From Pseudoduganella albidiflava (lineage in GTDB: Bacteria > Pseudomonadota > Gammaproteobacteria > Burkholderiales > Burkholderiaceae_D), in assembly GCF_004322755.1 (NCBI RefSeq), contig NZ_CP036401.1, positions 1,364,001 to 1,428,000 of the forward strand: a DNA stretch of 64,000 nt. Reading direction: 5' to 3'. The notes beneath the pieces were generated by a model. It saw only the letters and a program-made list of their open reading frames with translations. It was not told where the DNA came from and made no database searches. A program made the translations under genes and the position numbers. Below, piece after piece: positions 37,165-45,993 of this stretch. The first letter of the stretch is position 1; each line of letters begins with the position of its first letter.

Positions 37165-38598
37165 ATGAGTACTAAACAATTCGACGTAGTGGTGATCGGT
37201 GCCGGCCCCGGCGGCTATATCGCGGCAATCCGCGCGGCGCAGCTGGGCTTTTCGGTGGCATGTATCGATGAATGGGCCAATGAAAAAGGCGGCCCGGCAC
37301 CGGGCGGCACCTGCACCAACGTCGGCTGCATTCCGTCCAAGGCACTGCTGCAATCGTCCGAGCACTTCGAGCATGCCGGCCACGCGTTCAAGGAGCACGG
37401 CATCGAAGTGTCCGGCCTGGCGCTGAACCTGGGCCAGATGCTCAAGCGCAAGAACGGCGTCGTGAAGCAGAACAACGACGGCATCCTGTACCTGTTCAAG
37501 AAAAACAAGGTGACCTTCTTCCACGGCCGCGGCGCATTCGGCGGCGCAGCCGGTGCCGAGGGCTATCCGATCGAGATCTCCGGCCCGACTACCGAGACCA
37601 TCACCGGCAAGCAGGTGATCGTGGCGACCGGTTCCAACGCGCGCGCACTGCCGGGCGCACCGTTCGATGAAAAGCTGATCCTGTCGAACACGGGCGCGCT
37701 GGCCATCGAGGAAGTGCCGGCCAAGCTGGGCGTGATCGGCGCCGGCGTGATCGGCCTGGAAATGGGTTCCGTGTGGCGCCGCCTGGGTTCCGACGTGACC
37801 GTGCTGGAAGGCCTGCCGACCTTCCTGGGCGCCGTGGACGAGCAGATCGCCAAGGAAGCGCACAAGATGTTCACCAAGCAGGGCCTGAAGATCAGCCTGG
37901 GCGTGAAGGTGGACTCCGTGACCGCGGGCGAGAACAACGTGACCGTGAAGTACGCGGACGCGTCGGGCGCCGCCCAGGAAGCCATGTTCGACAAGCTGAT
38001 CGTCTCGATCGGCCGTACCCCGAACACGAATGGCCTGGCTGCCGACAAGGCCGGCCTGGCGCTGGACGAACGCGGCTTCATCGCCGTGGACGACGAGTGC
38101 AAGACCAACCTGCCGAACGTATGGGCGATCGGCGACGTGGTGCGTGGCCCGATGCTGGCGCACAAGGCGGAAGAAGAGGGCGTTGCCGTGGCCGAGCGTA
38201 TCGCCGGCCAGCATGGCCACACCAACTTCGACACGATTCCATGGGTGATCTACACGTCGCCTGAAATCGCGTGGGTCGGCAAGACCGAGCAGCAGCTGAA
38301 GGCGGCCGGCACCGCGTACAAGGCCGGTACCTTCCCGTTCCTGGCCAACGGCCGCGCGCGCGCACTGGGCGATACCTCGGGCATGGTGAAGTTCCTGGCC
38401 GATGCAACCACCGACGAGATCCTGGGCGTGCACATCGTGGGCCCGATGGCGTCCGAGCTGATTTCCGAAGCCGTGGTGGCGATGGAGTTCAAGGCTTCGG
38501 CCGAGGACATCGCCCGTATCTGCCACGCGCACCCGTCGCTGTCGGAAGCCACCAAGGAAGCGGCACTGGCCGTCGACAAGCGCACGCTGAACTTCTAA
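37165..38598 (+). CDS. lpdA: Dihydrolipoyl dehydrogenase (E3)
   Basis: A 477-residue flavoprotein that reoxidises the dihydrolipoyl groups of OdhB with NAD. The FAD-binding motif is [15 protein letters not shown]. The redox-active disulfide lies in [16 protein letters not shown] (Cys50 and Cys55), the NAD-binding motif is [16 protein letters not shown], and the C-terminal catalytic pair lies in [14 protein letters not shown]. The chosen ATG at 37165 is in the usual position. An in-frame start 12 bases upstream overlaps the previous stop. A terminator follows at 38617. Confidence 0.97.
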   Translation: MSTKQFDVVVIGAGPGGYIAAIRAAQLGFSVACIDEWANEKGGPAPGGTCTNVGCIPSKALLQSSEHFEHAGHAFKEHGIEVSGLALNLGQMLKRKNGVVKQNNDGILYLFKKNKVTFFHGRGAFGGAAGAEGYPIEISGPTTETITGKQVIVATGSNARALPGAPFDEKLILSNTGALAIEEVPAKLGVIGAGVIGLEMGSVWRRLGSDVTVLEGLPTFLGAVDEQIAKEAHKMFTKQGLKISLGVKVDSVTAGENNVTVKYADASGAAQEAMFDKLIVSIGRTPNTNGLAADKAGLALDERGFIAVDDECKTNLPNVWAIGDVVRGPMLAHKAEEEGVAVAERIAGQHGHTNFDTIPWVIYTSPEIAWVGKTEQQLKAAGTAYKAGTFPFLANGRARALGDTSGMVKFLADATTDEILGVHIVGPMASELISEAVVAMEFKASAEDIARICHAHPSLSEATKEAALAVDKRTLNF

Positions 38599-38616
38599 GC
38601 CTGTCTTAGATATCCT

Positions 38617-38672
38617 CCGGGCCGGCCGTGCTGGGTCGTTGATCGACCCACCACTGTCGGCCCGGTGTTTTT
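38617..38672 (+). terminator. Branched terminator after lpdA
   Basis: Outer arms CCGGGCC and GGCCCGG enclose an inner stem GGGTCG/CGACCC, and the outer stem is followed by GTGTTTTT. It ends the odh operon, 19 bases before the zapE start. Confidence 0.65.
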
Positions 38673-38690
38673 GTACGAACCGAATCTGTC

Positions 38691-39788
38691 ATGAACGTCC
38701 TCGAGTTTTACCAGCACGCGCTGGAACAGCGCAACTTCAAGCCCGATGAAGCCCAGCGCCGCGCCGTGGAACGGCTGCAGCAATGCTACGACGAATGGGT
38801 GGAATACAAGGCGCAGCGCTCGAACAGCTTCAAGCGCCTGATCAACCGTCCCGACGTGCCGCGCGGCGTGTACATGTGGGGCGGCGTGGGCCGCGGCAAA
38901 TCGTTCCTGATGGATTCGTTCTATTCGGTGGTGCCGGTGGTGCGCAAGACGCGCCTGCACTTCCATGAATTCATGCGCGCCGTGCACATCCAGCTCGACG
39001 AGCTGATGGGTATCGCCGACCCGCTCGACGAGGTGGCGAAACGGATCGCGAAAAAGTACCGGCTGATCTGCTTCGACGAATTCCACGTCTCCGACGTGGC
39101 CGATGCGATGATCCTGTACAACCTGATGAAGGCGCTGTACGACAATGGCGTGTCGTTCATCATGACCTCGAACTACGAGCCGTCGACCCTGTACCCGGAC
39201 GGCCTGCACCGCGACCGCATCCTGCCCACCATCGCGCTGCTGAAGGATCGCATGGACGTGATGAACGTCGATGCCGGCGTGGACTACCGCGGGCGCGCGC
39301 TGGAACAGGTGCAGGCGTACTACATGCCGCTGAACGCGGCCACCGATGCCAAGCTGCGCGAGGCGTTCACCAGGCTGGCCGATACGCAGGAAGAAGATTC
39401 GCACGTGTCGGTCGAGGGGCGCGAACTGCATGCGCTGCGCCGCGCCGGTACCGTGATCTGGTTCGATTTCCAGACGCTGTGCGGCGGCCCCCGCTCGCAG
39501 AACGACTACCTGGAGATCGCCAGCCGGTTCCATACCGTGATATTGTCCGGTGTGCCGATGATGTCGGCCGGCCAGTCGTCCGAAGCGCGCCGCTTCACCT
39601 GGCTGATCGACGTGTTCTATGACCAGGGCGTGAAGCTGATCATGTCCGCCGAGGTGGAGCCGGAAGAGCTGTACACCTCGGGCATGCTGGCCAACGAATT
39701 CCACCGCACCGTGTCGCGCATCGTCGAGATGCAGTCGCGCGAGTACATGGAAAAGGCGCAGCGTGGCGGTGCCGCGGCACTGACCTGA
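38691..39788 (+). CDS. zapE: Cell division protein ZapE (AFG1-family ATPase)
   Basis: A 365-residue AAA-type ATPase of the AFG1/ZapE family. The Walker A motif is GGVGRGKS (residues 64-71), preceded by RGVYMWG, and the Walker B motif is RLICFDEFHVSD. In Escherichia coli ZapE associates with the Z ring and is needed for division under stress conditions. It follows lpdA in many Burkholderiales, although the terminator between them suggests separate transcription. The length is typical. Confidence 0.94.
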   Translation: MNVLEFYQHALEQRNFKPDEAQRRAVERLQQCYDEWVEYKAQRSNSFKRLINRPDVPRGVYMWGGVGRGKSFLMDSFYSVVPVVRKTRLHFHEFMRAVHIQLDELMGIADPLDEVAKRIAKKYRLICFDEFHVSDVADAMILYNLMKALYDNGVSFIMTSNYEPSTLYPDGLHRDRILPTIALLKDRMDVMNVDAGVDYRGRALEQVQAYYMPLNAATDAKLREAFTRLADTQEEDSHVSVEGRELHALRRAGTVIWFDFQTLCGGPRSQNDYLEIASRFHTVILSGVPMMSAGQSSEARRFTWLIDVFYDQGVKLIMSAEVEPEELYTSGMLANEFHRTVSRIVEMQSREYMEKAQRGGAAALT

Positions 39789-39814
39789 CCTGCAGCGGGA
39801 ATCTACGGATCGAA

Positions 39815-40504
39815 ATGATGGCAATGCACTTGAAAGCTTGGATGTGGATGGGCGGCCTGTTGCTGGCCGGTGGCGCGCTGGCGCAGGCGGATGCGCCGAC
39901 ACAGGTACGGTCGGTCGAGCAGGCCGATGCGATCCTGGCGGAGGTGGCCAGGGAGCGCGCCGCGGCGGAGGCAAGCTACGCCGAGAGCGAGCAGGTGTGC
40001 TACACCAAATTCTTCGTCAATAACTGCCTGGACAAGGCCAAGGAACAGCGCCGCGAGCGGCTGGCCGACCTGCGCACGCGCGAGATCGACGCGAACTATT
40101 TCAAGCGCAAGAGCGCCGTCGAGTTGCGCGACCGTGAACTGCACGACCGCAACGAGCGCGACGCCGCCGAGGAAGCTTCACGCGCCGCCAACCCGCCGGC
40201 CCCGCATGCCGACCCTGCCGACAAGCCCCGTCCGCAACCGGCCGGCAAGCTTCCCGCCCAGCGGCAGGCCGAGCACGCCGCCCGCGAAAAGCAGCGTGCC
40301 ACGGAAGCGGCGGCCGAAGCGGGCGAGCGCGCCCGCAAGGTCGAGGCATACGAGCAAAAGCAGGTCGACGCCGCCGAGCGCCAGAAGCGCGTCGCCGAAA
40401 AGCAGGCCGAACGCGCCGCCAAGCGCGCCAAGCGCGAAGCCGACGAAGCCGCGAAGAAGGCGGCCGAAGCGGAGCGGGCAAAGCAGAACGCGCAGGGCAG
40501 GTAA
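39815..40504 (+). CDS. Exported coiled-coil hypothetical protein
   Basis: A 229-residue protein. A signal peptide (MKAWMWMGGLLLAGGALAQA region) is followed by a segment with a cysteine pair (VCYTKFFVNNCLDKAKEQRRERLADLRTRE is its core), a Pro-rich stretch and a long charged helix rich in Ala, Glu, Lys and Arg that should form a coiled coil. The cysteine-containing part recurs in related bacteria as an uncharacterised domain, as far as I recall. The start could also be the ATG at 39824. A strong terminator follows at 40525. The function is unknown. Confidence 0.75.
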   Translation: MMAMHLKAWMWMGGLLLAGGALAQADAPTQVRSVEQADAILAEVARERAAAEASYAESEQVCYTKFFVNNCLDKAKEQRRERLADLRTREIDANYFKRKSAVELRDRELHDRNERDAAEEASRAANPPAPHADPADKPRPQPAGKLPAQRQAEHAAREKQRATEAAAEAGERARKVEAYEQKQVDAAERQKRVAEKQAERAAKRAKREADEAAKKAAEAERAKQNAQGR

Positions 40505-40524
40505 GCCCCTGTCGTACACCAGGG

Positions 40525-40552
40525 AGCCGGCAGCGATGCCGGCTTTTTTTTT
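40525..40552 (+). terminator. Rho-independent terminator
   Basis: AGCCGGCA and TGCCGGCT pair over a 4-base loop and run into nine T residues, 21 bases after the coiled-coil gene. Confidence 0.92.
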
Positions 40553-40573
40553 GCCGGCATGTTTCCATCAACC

Positions 40574-40586
40574 GGGGTCAGACCCC
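40574..40586. repeat. Short GGGGTCAGACCCC element
   Basis: A 13-base near-palindrome of the same group as copies at 5474, 7741 and 29328. It is followed by TTTTTGGAAATTTT. Confidence 0.75.
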
Positions 40587-40700
40587 GATTTTTGGAAATT
40601 TTGTGTCACGCATCCTTAAAGAAGGTTAATTCCTGGGGCGTCGCTGTCTTCGAGCTGCACGGGGCAGTGTGCGCCGATCGCTGCTGGCAAGGCCCGGATG

Positions 40701-40737
40701 TTTCCTGAAACCGGGGTCTGACCCCGGTTGCAGGAAA
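40701..40737. repeat. GGGGTCTGACCCC element with outer TTTCCTG arms
   Basis: The core GGGGTCTGACCCC (40713-40725) is enclosed by TTTCCTG (40701-40707) and CAGGAAA (40731-40737). The whole can form a long hairpin just after the ohr stop codon at 40745, read on the minus strand, so it may also affect the 3' end of that message. Confidence 0.75.
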
Positions 40738-40744
40738 CTTTTGC

Positions 40745-41161
40745 TCACAGCAAAGCCAGCGTGACGCCGATGTTGCCGCGCGTGGCTTTCGAGTACGGGC
40801 AATTCGCGTGGGCATTGTCGACGATGGCCTGGGCGGTGTCGCGTGGCAGGCCGGGCAGGCTGATGGACAGCCGCGCCTGCAGGAAGTAGCCGCCGGTGCC
40901 CGTGCCGAGGTCCACCTCGGCGTGTACGCCTGTGTCCTTCGGCAGCGCCACTTTCAGCTGGGCCGCGGCAAGTCCCATGGCGCCGATGAAGCAGGCGGAC
41001 CAGCCGGCGGCGAACAGCTGCTCGGGGTTGGTGCCGTTGCCGGCGGCGCCGGGCGGCGCGAGGAGGATGTCGAGGCGGCCGTCGTCGCTGCGGGCGGTGC
41101 CGTTGCGCCCCCCGGTAGTGGTGGTTCGGCCGGTGTACAGGACTTTGTCGATCTGGCTCAT
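40745..41161 (-). CDS. ohr: Organic hydroperoxide resistance protein (Ohr/OsmC)
   Basis: A 138-residue thiol peroxidase of the Ohr group that reduces organic hydroperoxides. The two redox cysteines are seen in GWSACFIGAM and HANCPYSKATRGN. The start MSQIDKVLYTGRTTTTGGRNG is typical, with the catalytic arginine and glutamate in the expected region. It is transcribed alone. No ohrR regulator is nearby. The second cysteine motif distinguishes Ohr from OsmC. Confidence 0.95.
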   Translation of the reverse strand: MSQIDKVLYTGRTTTTGGRNGTARSDDGRLDILLAPPGAAGNGTNPEQLFAAGWSACFIGAMGLAAAQLKVALPKDTGVHAEVDLGTGTGGYFLQARLSISLPGLPRDTAQAIVDNAHANCPYSKATRGNIGVTLALL

Positions 41162-41232
41162 GGTGTCTTTCTTTCCTTGTCCGGCGTGAGAGGATGGGCA
41201 GCGCGGCCGGTATCGCGGCTACCCGCGAACGG

Positions 41233-41787
41233 TCAGGGCTTCTCGGCCAGCAACGCGCGGATGGTGGCTTCGGTCCTGGCGTAGGCGCCTTCGCCGAAGT
41301 GCGTGTAGACCACTTGCCCTTTCTTGTCGATCAGGTAGACGGCCGGCCAGTACTGGTTGCTGTAGGCATTCCAGGTGGCGTAGCGGTTGTCCTGCGCGAC
41401 CGGGTAGGTGATGTCGAAGCGGCCGATGGCTTTCTTCACGTTGCTGGCGCTGCGCTCGAACGGGAACTCGGGCGTGTGCACGCCGACCACGACGAGCCCC
41501 TGGTCCTTGTACTTGCGGTGCCATTCCGTGACGTGCGGCAGCGTGCGGATGCAGTTGATGCAGGTGTAGGTCCAGAAATCGACCAGCACCACCTTGCCGC
41601 GCAACTGCTGCATCGTCAGCGGCGCGCTGTTGTGCCATTGCTCGATGCCGGCGAAGTCGGGCGCCTTCGCGGGTGCGGAGGCGGGAAGGGGCGCGGCGGC
41701 CGCGCTGGTGCCGGGCAGGGCGATGGCGAGGGTGGCCGCGAGGGCCGCGGCGACGCCGGCGTTGACGAAGTTGACGATGGTACGCAT
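41233..41787 (-). CDS. Exported thioredoxin-like protein (TlpA/DipZ type)
   Basis: A 184-residue protein with a signal peptide (about residues 1-32) and a thioredoxin fold. The active site is YTCINCIR, the TCINC form typical of DipZ C-terminal domains. The sequence FWTYTCINC...HTPEFPFERS is characteristic of that group. The redox partner is probably the CcdA-like membrane protein encoded 18 bases upstream on the same strand, which would supply electrons from the cytoplasm. In DipZ both parts are fused, while here they are separate genes. Confidence 0.92.
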   Translation of the reverse strand: MRTIVNFVNAGVAAALAATLAIALPGTSAAAAPLPASAPAKAPDFAGIEQWHNSAPLTMQQLRGKVVLVDFWTYTCINCIRTLPHVTEWHRKYKDQGLVVVGVHTPEFPFERSASNVKKAIGRFDITYPVAQDNRYATWNAYSNQYWPAVYLIDKKGQVVYTHFGEGAYARTEATIRALLAEKP

Positions 41788-41805
41788 GTTCAGGGTCCTT
41801 TCAGC

Positions 41806-42486
41806 TCAGAAGAAATCGGGGAAGTAGTCGGCGGCCTTGGCATAGATCAGCACGTCGTATTGCAGGTACATGGCCAGCGCGGTGGCGACGATCAGCACGC
41901 CGAACACCTGCTGCAGCCGGGCGCTGTGGCGGGCCAGCAGGCGCACCCGCCCGGTGACGGCCTGGCCGCCCAGCAGGATCGCCAGCATCGGCACGGCGGC
42001 GCCGACCGCGTACAGGAACAGCAGCCAGGCCGAGCGCGCGATATCCTGCGCGCCAGCCACCAGCACCAGGATCGAGGCCAGCACGGGGCCGGCGCACGGT
42101 GTCCACACCGCGCCCAGCGAGGCGCCCAGCAGGAAGCCACCGCTGGCCGAGTCCCGGAATGACGGCAGGGGGAACGCGGGCAGCTTCGCCATCAGCCAGT
42201 CGTACGGCCTGCTCCAGATGCGCAGCAGGCCGAAGCCGCCGAGCAGCAGCAGGGAGGCGTTGCGCAGCGTTTCCTGGGCCACGTGCACAGCGCTCGACGC
42301 CGCGCCCAGCAGCAGGCCGAACGCGGTGAAGGTGACGATGAAGCCGGCCATCGTCATGAAGGGCCGGTTGCGGCCCGATGCCCCGGCGGCGCTGCCGAAC
42401 AGGATCGGCAGCACGGGCAGGATGCAGGGCGAGGCGACGGTGAATACGCCGGCGGCCAGGGCCAGCGGTGCTTCGAGGTGGTTCAT
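41806..42486 (-). CDS. CcdA/DsbD-family membrane thiol-electron transporter
   Basis: A 226-residue membrane protein with six hydrophobic helices. The two essential cysteines are in VASPCILPVLP and VWTPCAGPVLAS, the CcdA/DsbD core signature. It would pass reducing power across the inner membrane to the exported thioredoxin encoded next. The ATG at 42486 is chosen because the first helix begins there, and a longer open frame upstream is not conserved. The two genes form an operon for periplasmic disulfide reduction or repair. Confidence 0.92.
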   Translation of the reverse strand: MNHLEAPLALAAGVFTVASPCILPVLPILFGSAAGASGRNRPFMTMAGFIVTFTAFGLLLGAASSAVHVAQETLRNASLLLLGGFGLLRIWSRPYDWLMAKLPAFPLPSFRDSASGGFLLGASLGAVWTPCAGPVLASILVLVAGAQDIARSAWLLFLYAVGAAVPMLAILLGGQAVTGRVRLLARHSARLQQVFGVLIVATALAMYLQYDVLIYAKAADYFPDFF

Positions 42487-42654
42487 GGCGGATTTCCAGT
42501 GAGTGGCGATGGGTCCATTGGACCGCCGCCACGTATCCGCGATGTGTCGCGCGACGGGGAGAAGTGAAACGCCACATGTCCGCAAGCGGGCCGGATACAT
42601 TGGCATACAAAGGCCGCTTCCCGGTCGGCTATAAAGCAGCCATGGAGGCTGCAC

Positions 42655-42813
42655 ATGACGAAACGAATGAAGCCGGCCGCGGGGCCGGTCGCGCGGTTCA
42701 GGCGCCTGTTGGCGGCCCTGCTGTTTGCCGGCGCGGGCATCGCCGGCGAGCTGCATTACCCGGGACCCTGTCCTTTGGTGACAGTACAAGTGAAACGCCG
42801 TTTGCTAAGATGA
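42655..42813 (+). CDS. Small ORF (52 residues) before a two-component system
   Basis: ATG at 42655 follows GGAGG by 6 bases, one of the best ribosome binding sites in the region. The 52-residue product is basic at the N-terminus (MTKRMKPAAGPVARFRRLL), has a short hydrophobic segment (LAALLFAGAGIAG), and ends with PGPCPLVTVQVKRRLLR. The stop is 4 bases before the response regulator start, so translation is probably coupled. It may be a small membrane peptide or leader peptide. No family is recognised. Confidence 0.55.
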   Translation: MTKRMKPAAGPVARFRRLLAALLFAGAGIAGELHYPGPCPLVTVQVKRRLLR

Positions 42814-42817
42814 TGCG

Positions 42818-43558
42818 ATGAACGATTCCGACCATGTATTGATCGTCGATGACGACCGCGGTATCCGCGAACTGCTTGCCACCTACCTGGAAAAGGAAGG
42901 CATGCGAACGACGGCGGCGGCGAACGGCCGCCAGATGCGCGCCGCGCTGGAAGCCGCCACGCCGGACCTGATCGTGCTGGACCTGATGCTGCCGGGCGAG
43001 GATGGCCTGGCGCTGTGCCGCGAGCTGCGCGCCGGCAAGCACCGCAACGTGCCCGTGCTGATGCTGACCGCGCGCGGCGACGAGGTGGACCGCATCATCG
43101 GCCTGGAGATGGGCGCCGACGACTACCTTGCCAAGCCGTTCGGCGTGCGCGAGCTGCTGGCCCGCATCCGCGCGGTGCTGCGCCGCACGCGCATGCTGCC
43201 GCCGAACATCCAGGTGACGGAAAGCGCGCAGATGCTGGGCTTCGGCGAATGGCGGCTCGACACCACGCACCGGCACCTGCTCGACGAGCAGGGCACGATG
43301 GTGGCGCTGTCCGGCGCCGAGTACCGGCTGCTGCGGGTGTTCCTCGACCATCCGCAGCGCGTGCTGACGCGCGACCAGCTGATGAACCTCACGCAGGGCA
43401 AGAACGCGGACATCTACGACCGCTCGATCGACCTGCTGGTGAGCCGCCTGCGCCAGCGCCTGGGCGACGGCGCGCGCGAACCGCGCTACATCAAGACGCT
43501 GCGCAACGAGGGCTATGTGTTCTCGTCCGCCGTGACGCTGCTGGCGGACCCGCCGTGA
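42818..43558 (+). CDS. OmpR-family response regulator
   Basis: A 246-residue regulator. The receiver domain has the acidic pocket IVDDD, the phospho-acceptor Asp55 in IVLDLMLPGEDG and the lysine in AKPF. A winged-helix DNA-binding domain follows (LSGAEYRLLRVFLDHPQRVLTRDQLM, then DRSIDLLVSRLRQRLGD). Its stop overlaps the GTG start of the sensor kinase by four bases. The pair resembles OmpR/EnvZ in layout. The target genes are not known from this window. Confidence 0.95.
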   Translation: MNDSDHVLIVDDDRGIRELLATYLEKEGMRTTAAANGRQMRAALEAATPDLIVLDLMLPGEDGLALCRELRAGKHRNVPVLMLTARGDEVDRIIGLEMGADDYLAKPFGVRELLARIRAVLRRTRMLPPNIQVTESAQMLGFGEWRLDTTHRHLLDEQGTMVALSGAEYRLLRVFLDHPQRVLTRDQLMNLTQGKNADIYDRSIDLLVSRLRQRLGDGAREPRYIKTLRNEGYVFSSAVTLLADPP

Positions 43559-44868
43559 CCTTCCCGGTCCCGCGCAGCCTGTTCGCGCGCATCACGCTGA
43601 TCCTGTGCCTGGGCCTGGCCGCGGCGCAGGGGCTGTCGAGCTGGCTGACGATGATGGAGCGTGACCGCGCCACCCTGGACATCATGACCGGCTATGTGGA
43701 GCGGGAAGTGGTGACGTCGGTGGCGCTGCTCGACCACCTGCCGGGGGCCGAGCGGGAACGCTGGCTGCCGCAGCTCGCGCGGCGCAGCTACCGCTTCATC
43801 CTCGGGCCCGGCATTACCGGCGTGACGCCGGATGCGGAACTGTCGCAACGCTTCGCAACCGCGATCACGGACGGCATCGGCAAGCGCTATGCGCTCACCG
43901 TGAATGCGGTGCCGGGCGATGCCGAACGTTTCCAGGTGCACCTGGCACTGTCGGACGGCATGCCGCTGACGATCGACATGCGGCCGATGGCCGGCGCGCC
44001 GCTGTCCGGCTGGCTGCCCGCGCTGCTGGCGATGCAGCTGATCCTGCTGGGCTTGTGCTGCTGGTTCGCGGTGCGCCTGGCGACGCGCCCCTTGCACCAG
44101 CTGGCGCAGGCCGCCGACGGGCTGGGGCCCGAGCTGCAGGCCACCCGGCTGCCGGAAGACGGGCCGTCCGAGGTGGCGCGCGCGGCACGCGCGTTCAATG
44201 CGATGCAGGAGCGCATCGCGCTGTACGTGGCCGAACGGATCCGCATCCTCGCGGCGATCTCGCATGACCTGCAGACGCCGATCACGCGGATGCGGATGCG
44301 CGTGGACATGATGGACGACAGCGCGGACCAGGACCGCTTGCGGCAGGACTTGCGCGAGCTGGAAACGCTGGTGAAGGAAGGCATCGCCTACGCGAAGACA
44401 CTGCACGGCGCGCAGGAAGAAGCATGCCGGATCGACCCGGATGCGCTGATCGACAGCCTGGTGTGCGACTACATCGATGCCGGGCAGGCGGTGACCCTGC
44501 GCGGCACGATCGGCATGCCGCTCGTCACGAAGCCGCAGGCGTTGAAGCGCATCCTGGGCAACCTCGTCGACAACGCGTTGAAATTCGGCGGCGCGGCCGA
44601 GGTGGAAGTGGCCCGCGCCGACGGCGGCCGGGTGGCGATCGGCGTGCTGGACCGCGGGCCCGGCATTCCGGAGGAAGAACTGGCGGCGGTGTTCGAGCCC
44701 TTCGTGCGTCTGGAAACGTCGCGCAACCGCGATACCGGCGGCACCGGGCTCGGCTTGTCGATCGTGCGGCAGCTGGCCACCACGCTGGGCGCCGAGATCG
44801 TGTTGCGGAACCGCGAAGGAGGCGGGCTGCTAGCGCTGGTCTTGTTGAGCGATCTCGGCCCGGCCTGA
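43555..44868 (+). CDS. Membrane sensor histidine kinase, EnvZ-like
   Basis: A 437-residue kinase. Two membrane helices (about 10-30 and 150-175) bracket a periplasmic sensor of about 120 residues. Then come a HAMP domain, the HisKA box AAISHDLQTPITRM (phospho-accepting His237) and a HATPase domain with NLVDNALKF, DRGPGIPEEEL and GGTGLGLSIV. The GTG start overlaps the response regulator stop, so the two are translationally coupled. The stimulus is unknown. It ends convergently with the DUF4157 gene, 34 bases away. Confidence 0.95.
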   Translation: MTFPVPRSLFARITLILCLGLAAAQGLSSWLTMMERDRATLDIMTGYVEREVVTSVALLDHLPGAERERWLPQLARRSYRFILGPGITGVTPDAELSQRFATAITDGIGKRYALTVNAVPGDAERFQVHLALSDGMPLTIDMRPMAGAPLSGWLPALLAMQLILLGLCCWFAVRLATRPLHQLAQAADGLGPELQATRLPEDGPSEVARAARAFNAMQERIALYVAERIRILAAISHDLQTPITRMRMRVDMMDDSADQDRLRQDLRELETLVKEGIAYAKTLHGAQEEACRIDPDALIDSLVCDYIDAGQAVTLRGTIGMPLVTKPQALKRILGNLVDNALKFGGAAEVEVARADGGRVAIGVLDRGPGIPEEELAAVFEPFVRLETSRNRDTGGTGLGLSIVRQLATTLGAEIVLRNREGGGLLALVLLSDLGPA

Positions 44869-44902
44869 AGGTGTCCGCGGCTGGCAACCGGCGTGGATGC
44901 CC

Positions 44903-45904
44903 TTACAGCATGAGCCCGCAGGCGACGTGGCAAGTGCGCCGGCAGGGTCCGTCAGCCTCGTCGATCGTGTCGTCACAACACTCGTGGCAGGATTCCTCGT
45001 CGTCGGATTCCGCCATGCACGGGTCGGCACAGCGCCGCTGCCGGTCGTCAGGCGCGGGTTCGGGCGGACGGGGCTCCGGCTCCGGGCTGTCCGGCCAGCT
45101 GACCTGGAAGTGCAGCACGCCGCGCGTTGGGTGCACCCACCTTTCCCAGTGGCGCGCACCCATGAAGTGATCGGGACCGCAAAACACGAATCCGGCGGCA
45201 CGCAGCTGCTCGCGGGACCGGTTGCGGATATTGTCCCAGCCATACAGGGGCTCGCGCATCCTGCACACCTCGGCCGGGGACATTTCCTGCCGGTCGATGC
45301 GGCGCGCCTGCGTGGATGCGGCACCCGCGTGGCCGTGGCCCTGCTGCACCACGTGGGCCAGTTCGTGCGCCAGCAGGTGCGCGCCGCGGCTGCTGGCGGG
45401 GCCGTATTCGCCGGGCGCGAACACGATATGGCTGCCGAAGGTGTAGGCGCGGGCCTGCACCGCGTGCGCGGCGACCGAGCCGGTATGCAGGCGGACACCG
45501 CTGAAGTCCTGCCCGAAGCGGGGCTCGTAGAAAGCGCGCAGTTCGCGCGGCAGCGGTGCGCCGCCGCTGCTTGCTTCCGCTTCCGCGACGGTGGCGGCTT
45601 CCCGTTCGATCCCGGCACTGCCGGCCGTGCCCGTCGCGCCGATCGCGCCGGGGCTGGCGCCGCCGGGCGAGCGCATCACGTGGTCCGCCATGCGGTCCGC
45701 TTCGTGTTCGCTGGCATCGCCAGCCGAGCTGACGCTGGCCTTGCGCTGCAGCGGGATCCCGGCACAGCGGGGACAGCTGCCGCCGCAAGCGCAGGCATCG
45801 GCCGAGCGGGACGGGGCATGCGTGCCGTGTGAAGCGGCGGCCGGCATGGCGTGCATGCCAGCCGGTGCATGGCGTCTGGTCGACTCGGCGGTGCGGAGGA
45901 ACAT
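44903..45904 (-). CDS. DUF4157 (eCIS-core) metallopeptidase-like protein with Cys-rich tail
   Basis: A 333-residue protein. The DUF4157 domain (about 80-190) contains the conserved EHEADRMADHVM segment, FGQDFSGVRLHT and the zinc-protease motif LLAHELAHVVQQ (HExxH). A Cys-rich N-terminal patch (CACGGSCPRC) and a C-terminal region with many cysteines (CADPCMAESDDEESCHECC and more) are unusual. DUF4157 is the eCIS-core domain often linked to contractile injection systems, but no such structural genes are here. GGGAG stands 7 bases before the ATG at 45904. It may be a toxin or effector-like protein. Confidence 0.85.
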   Translation of the reverse strand: MFLRTAESTRRHAPAGMHAMPAAASHGTHAPSRSADACACGGSCPRCAGIPLQRKASVSSAGDASEHEADRMADHVMRSPGGASPGAIGATGTAGSAGIEREAATVAEAEASSGGAPLPRELRAFYEPRFGQDFSGVRLHTGSVAAHAVQARAYTFGSHIVFAPGEYGPASSRGAHLLAHELAHVVQQGHGHAGAASTQARRIDRQEMSPAEVCRMREPLYGWDNIRNRSREQLRAAGFVFCGPDHFMGARHWERWVHPTRGVLHFQVSWPDSPEPEPRPPEPAPDDRQRRCADPCMAESDDEESCHECCDDTIDEADGPCRRTCHVACGLML

Positions 45905-45993
45905 GATGTGTCTCCCGCGCAACGGCGAGGCGCTGTCGCGGCCCGCTTCGTTGCGCTTCCCTCATTCTAGACGCTGGGGAGCGCAGGGGAAGG

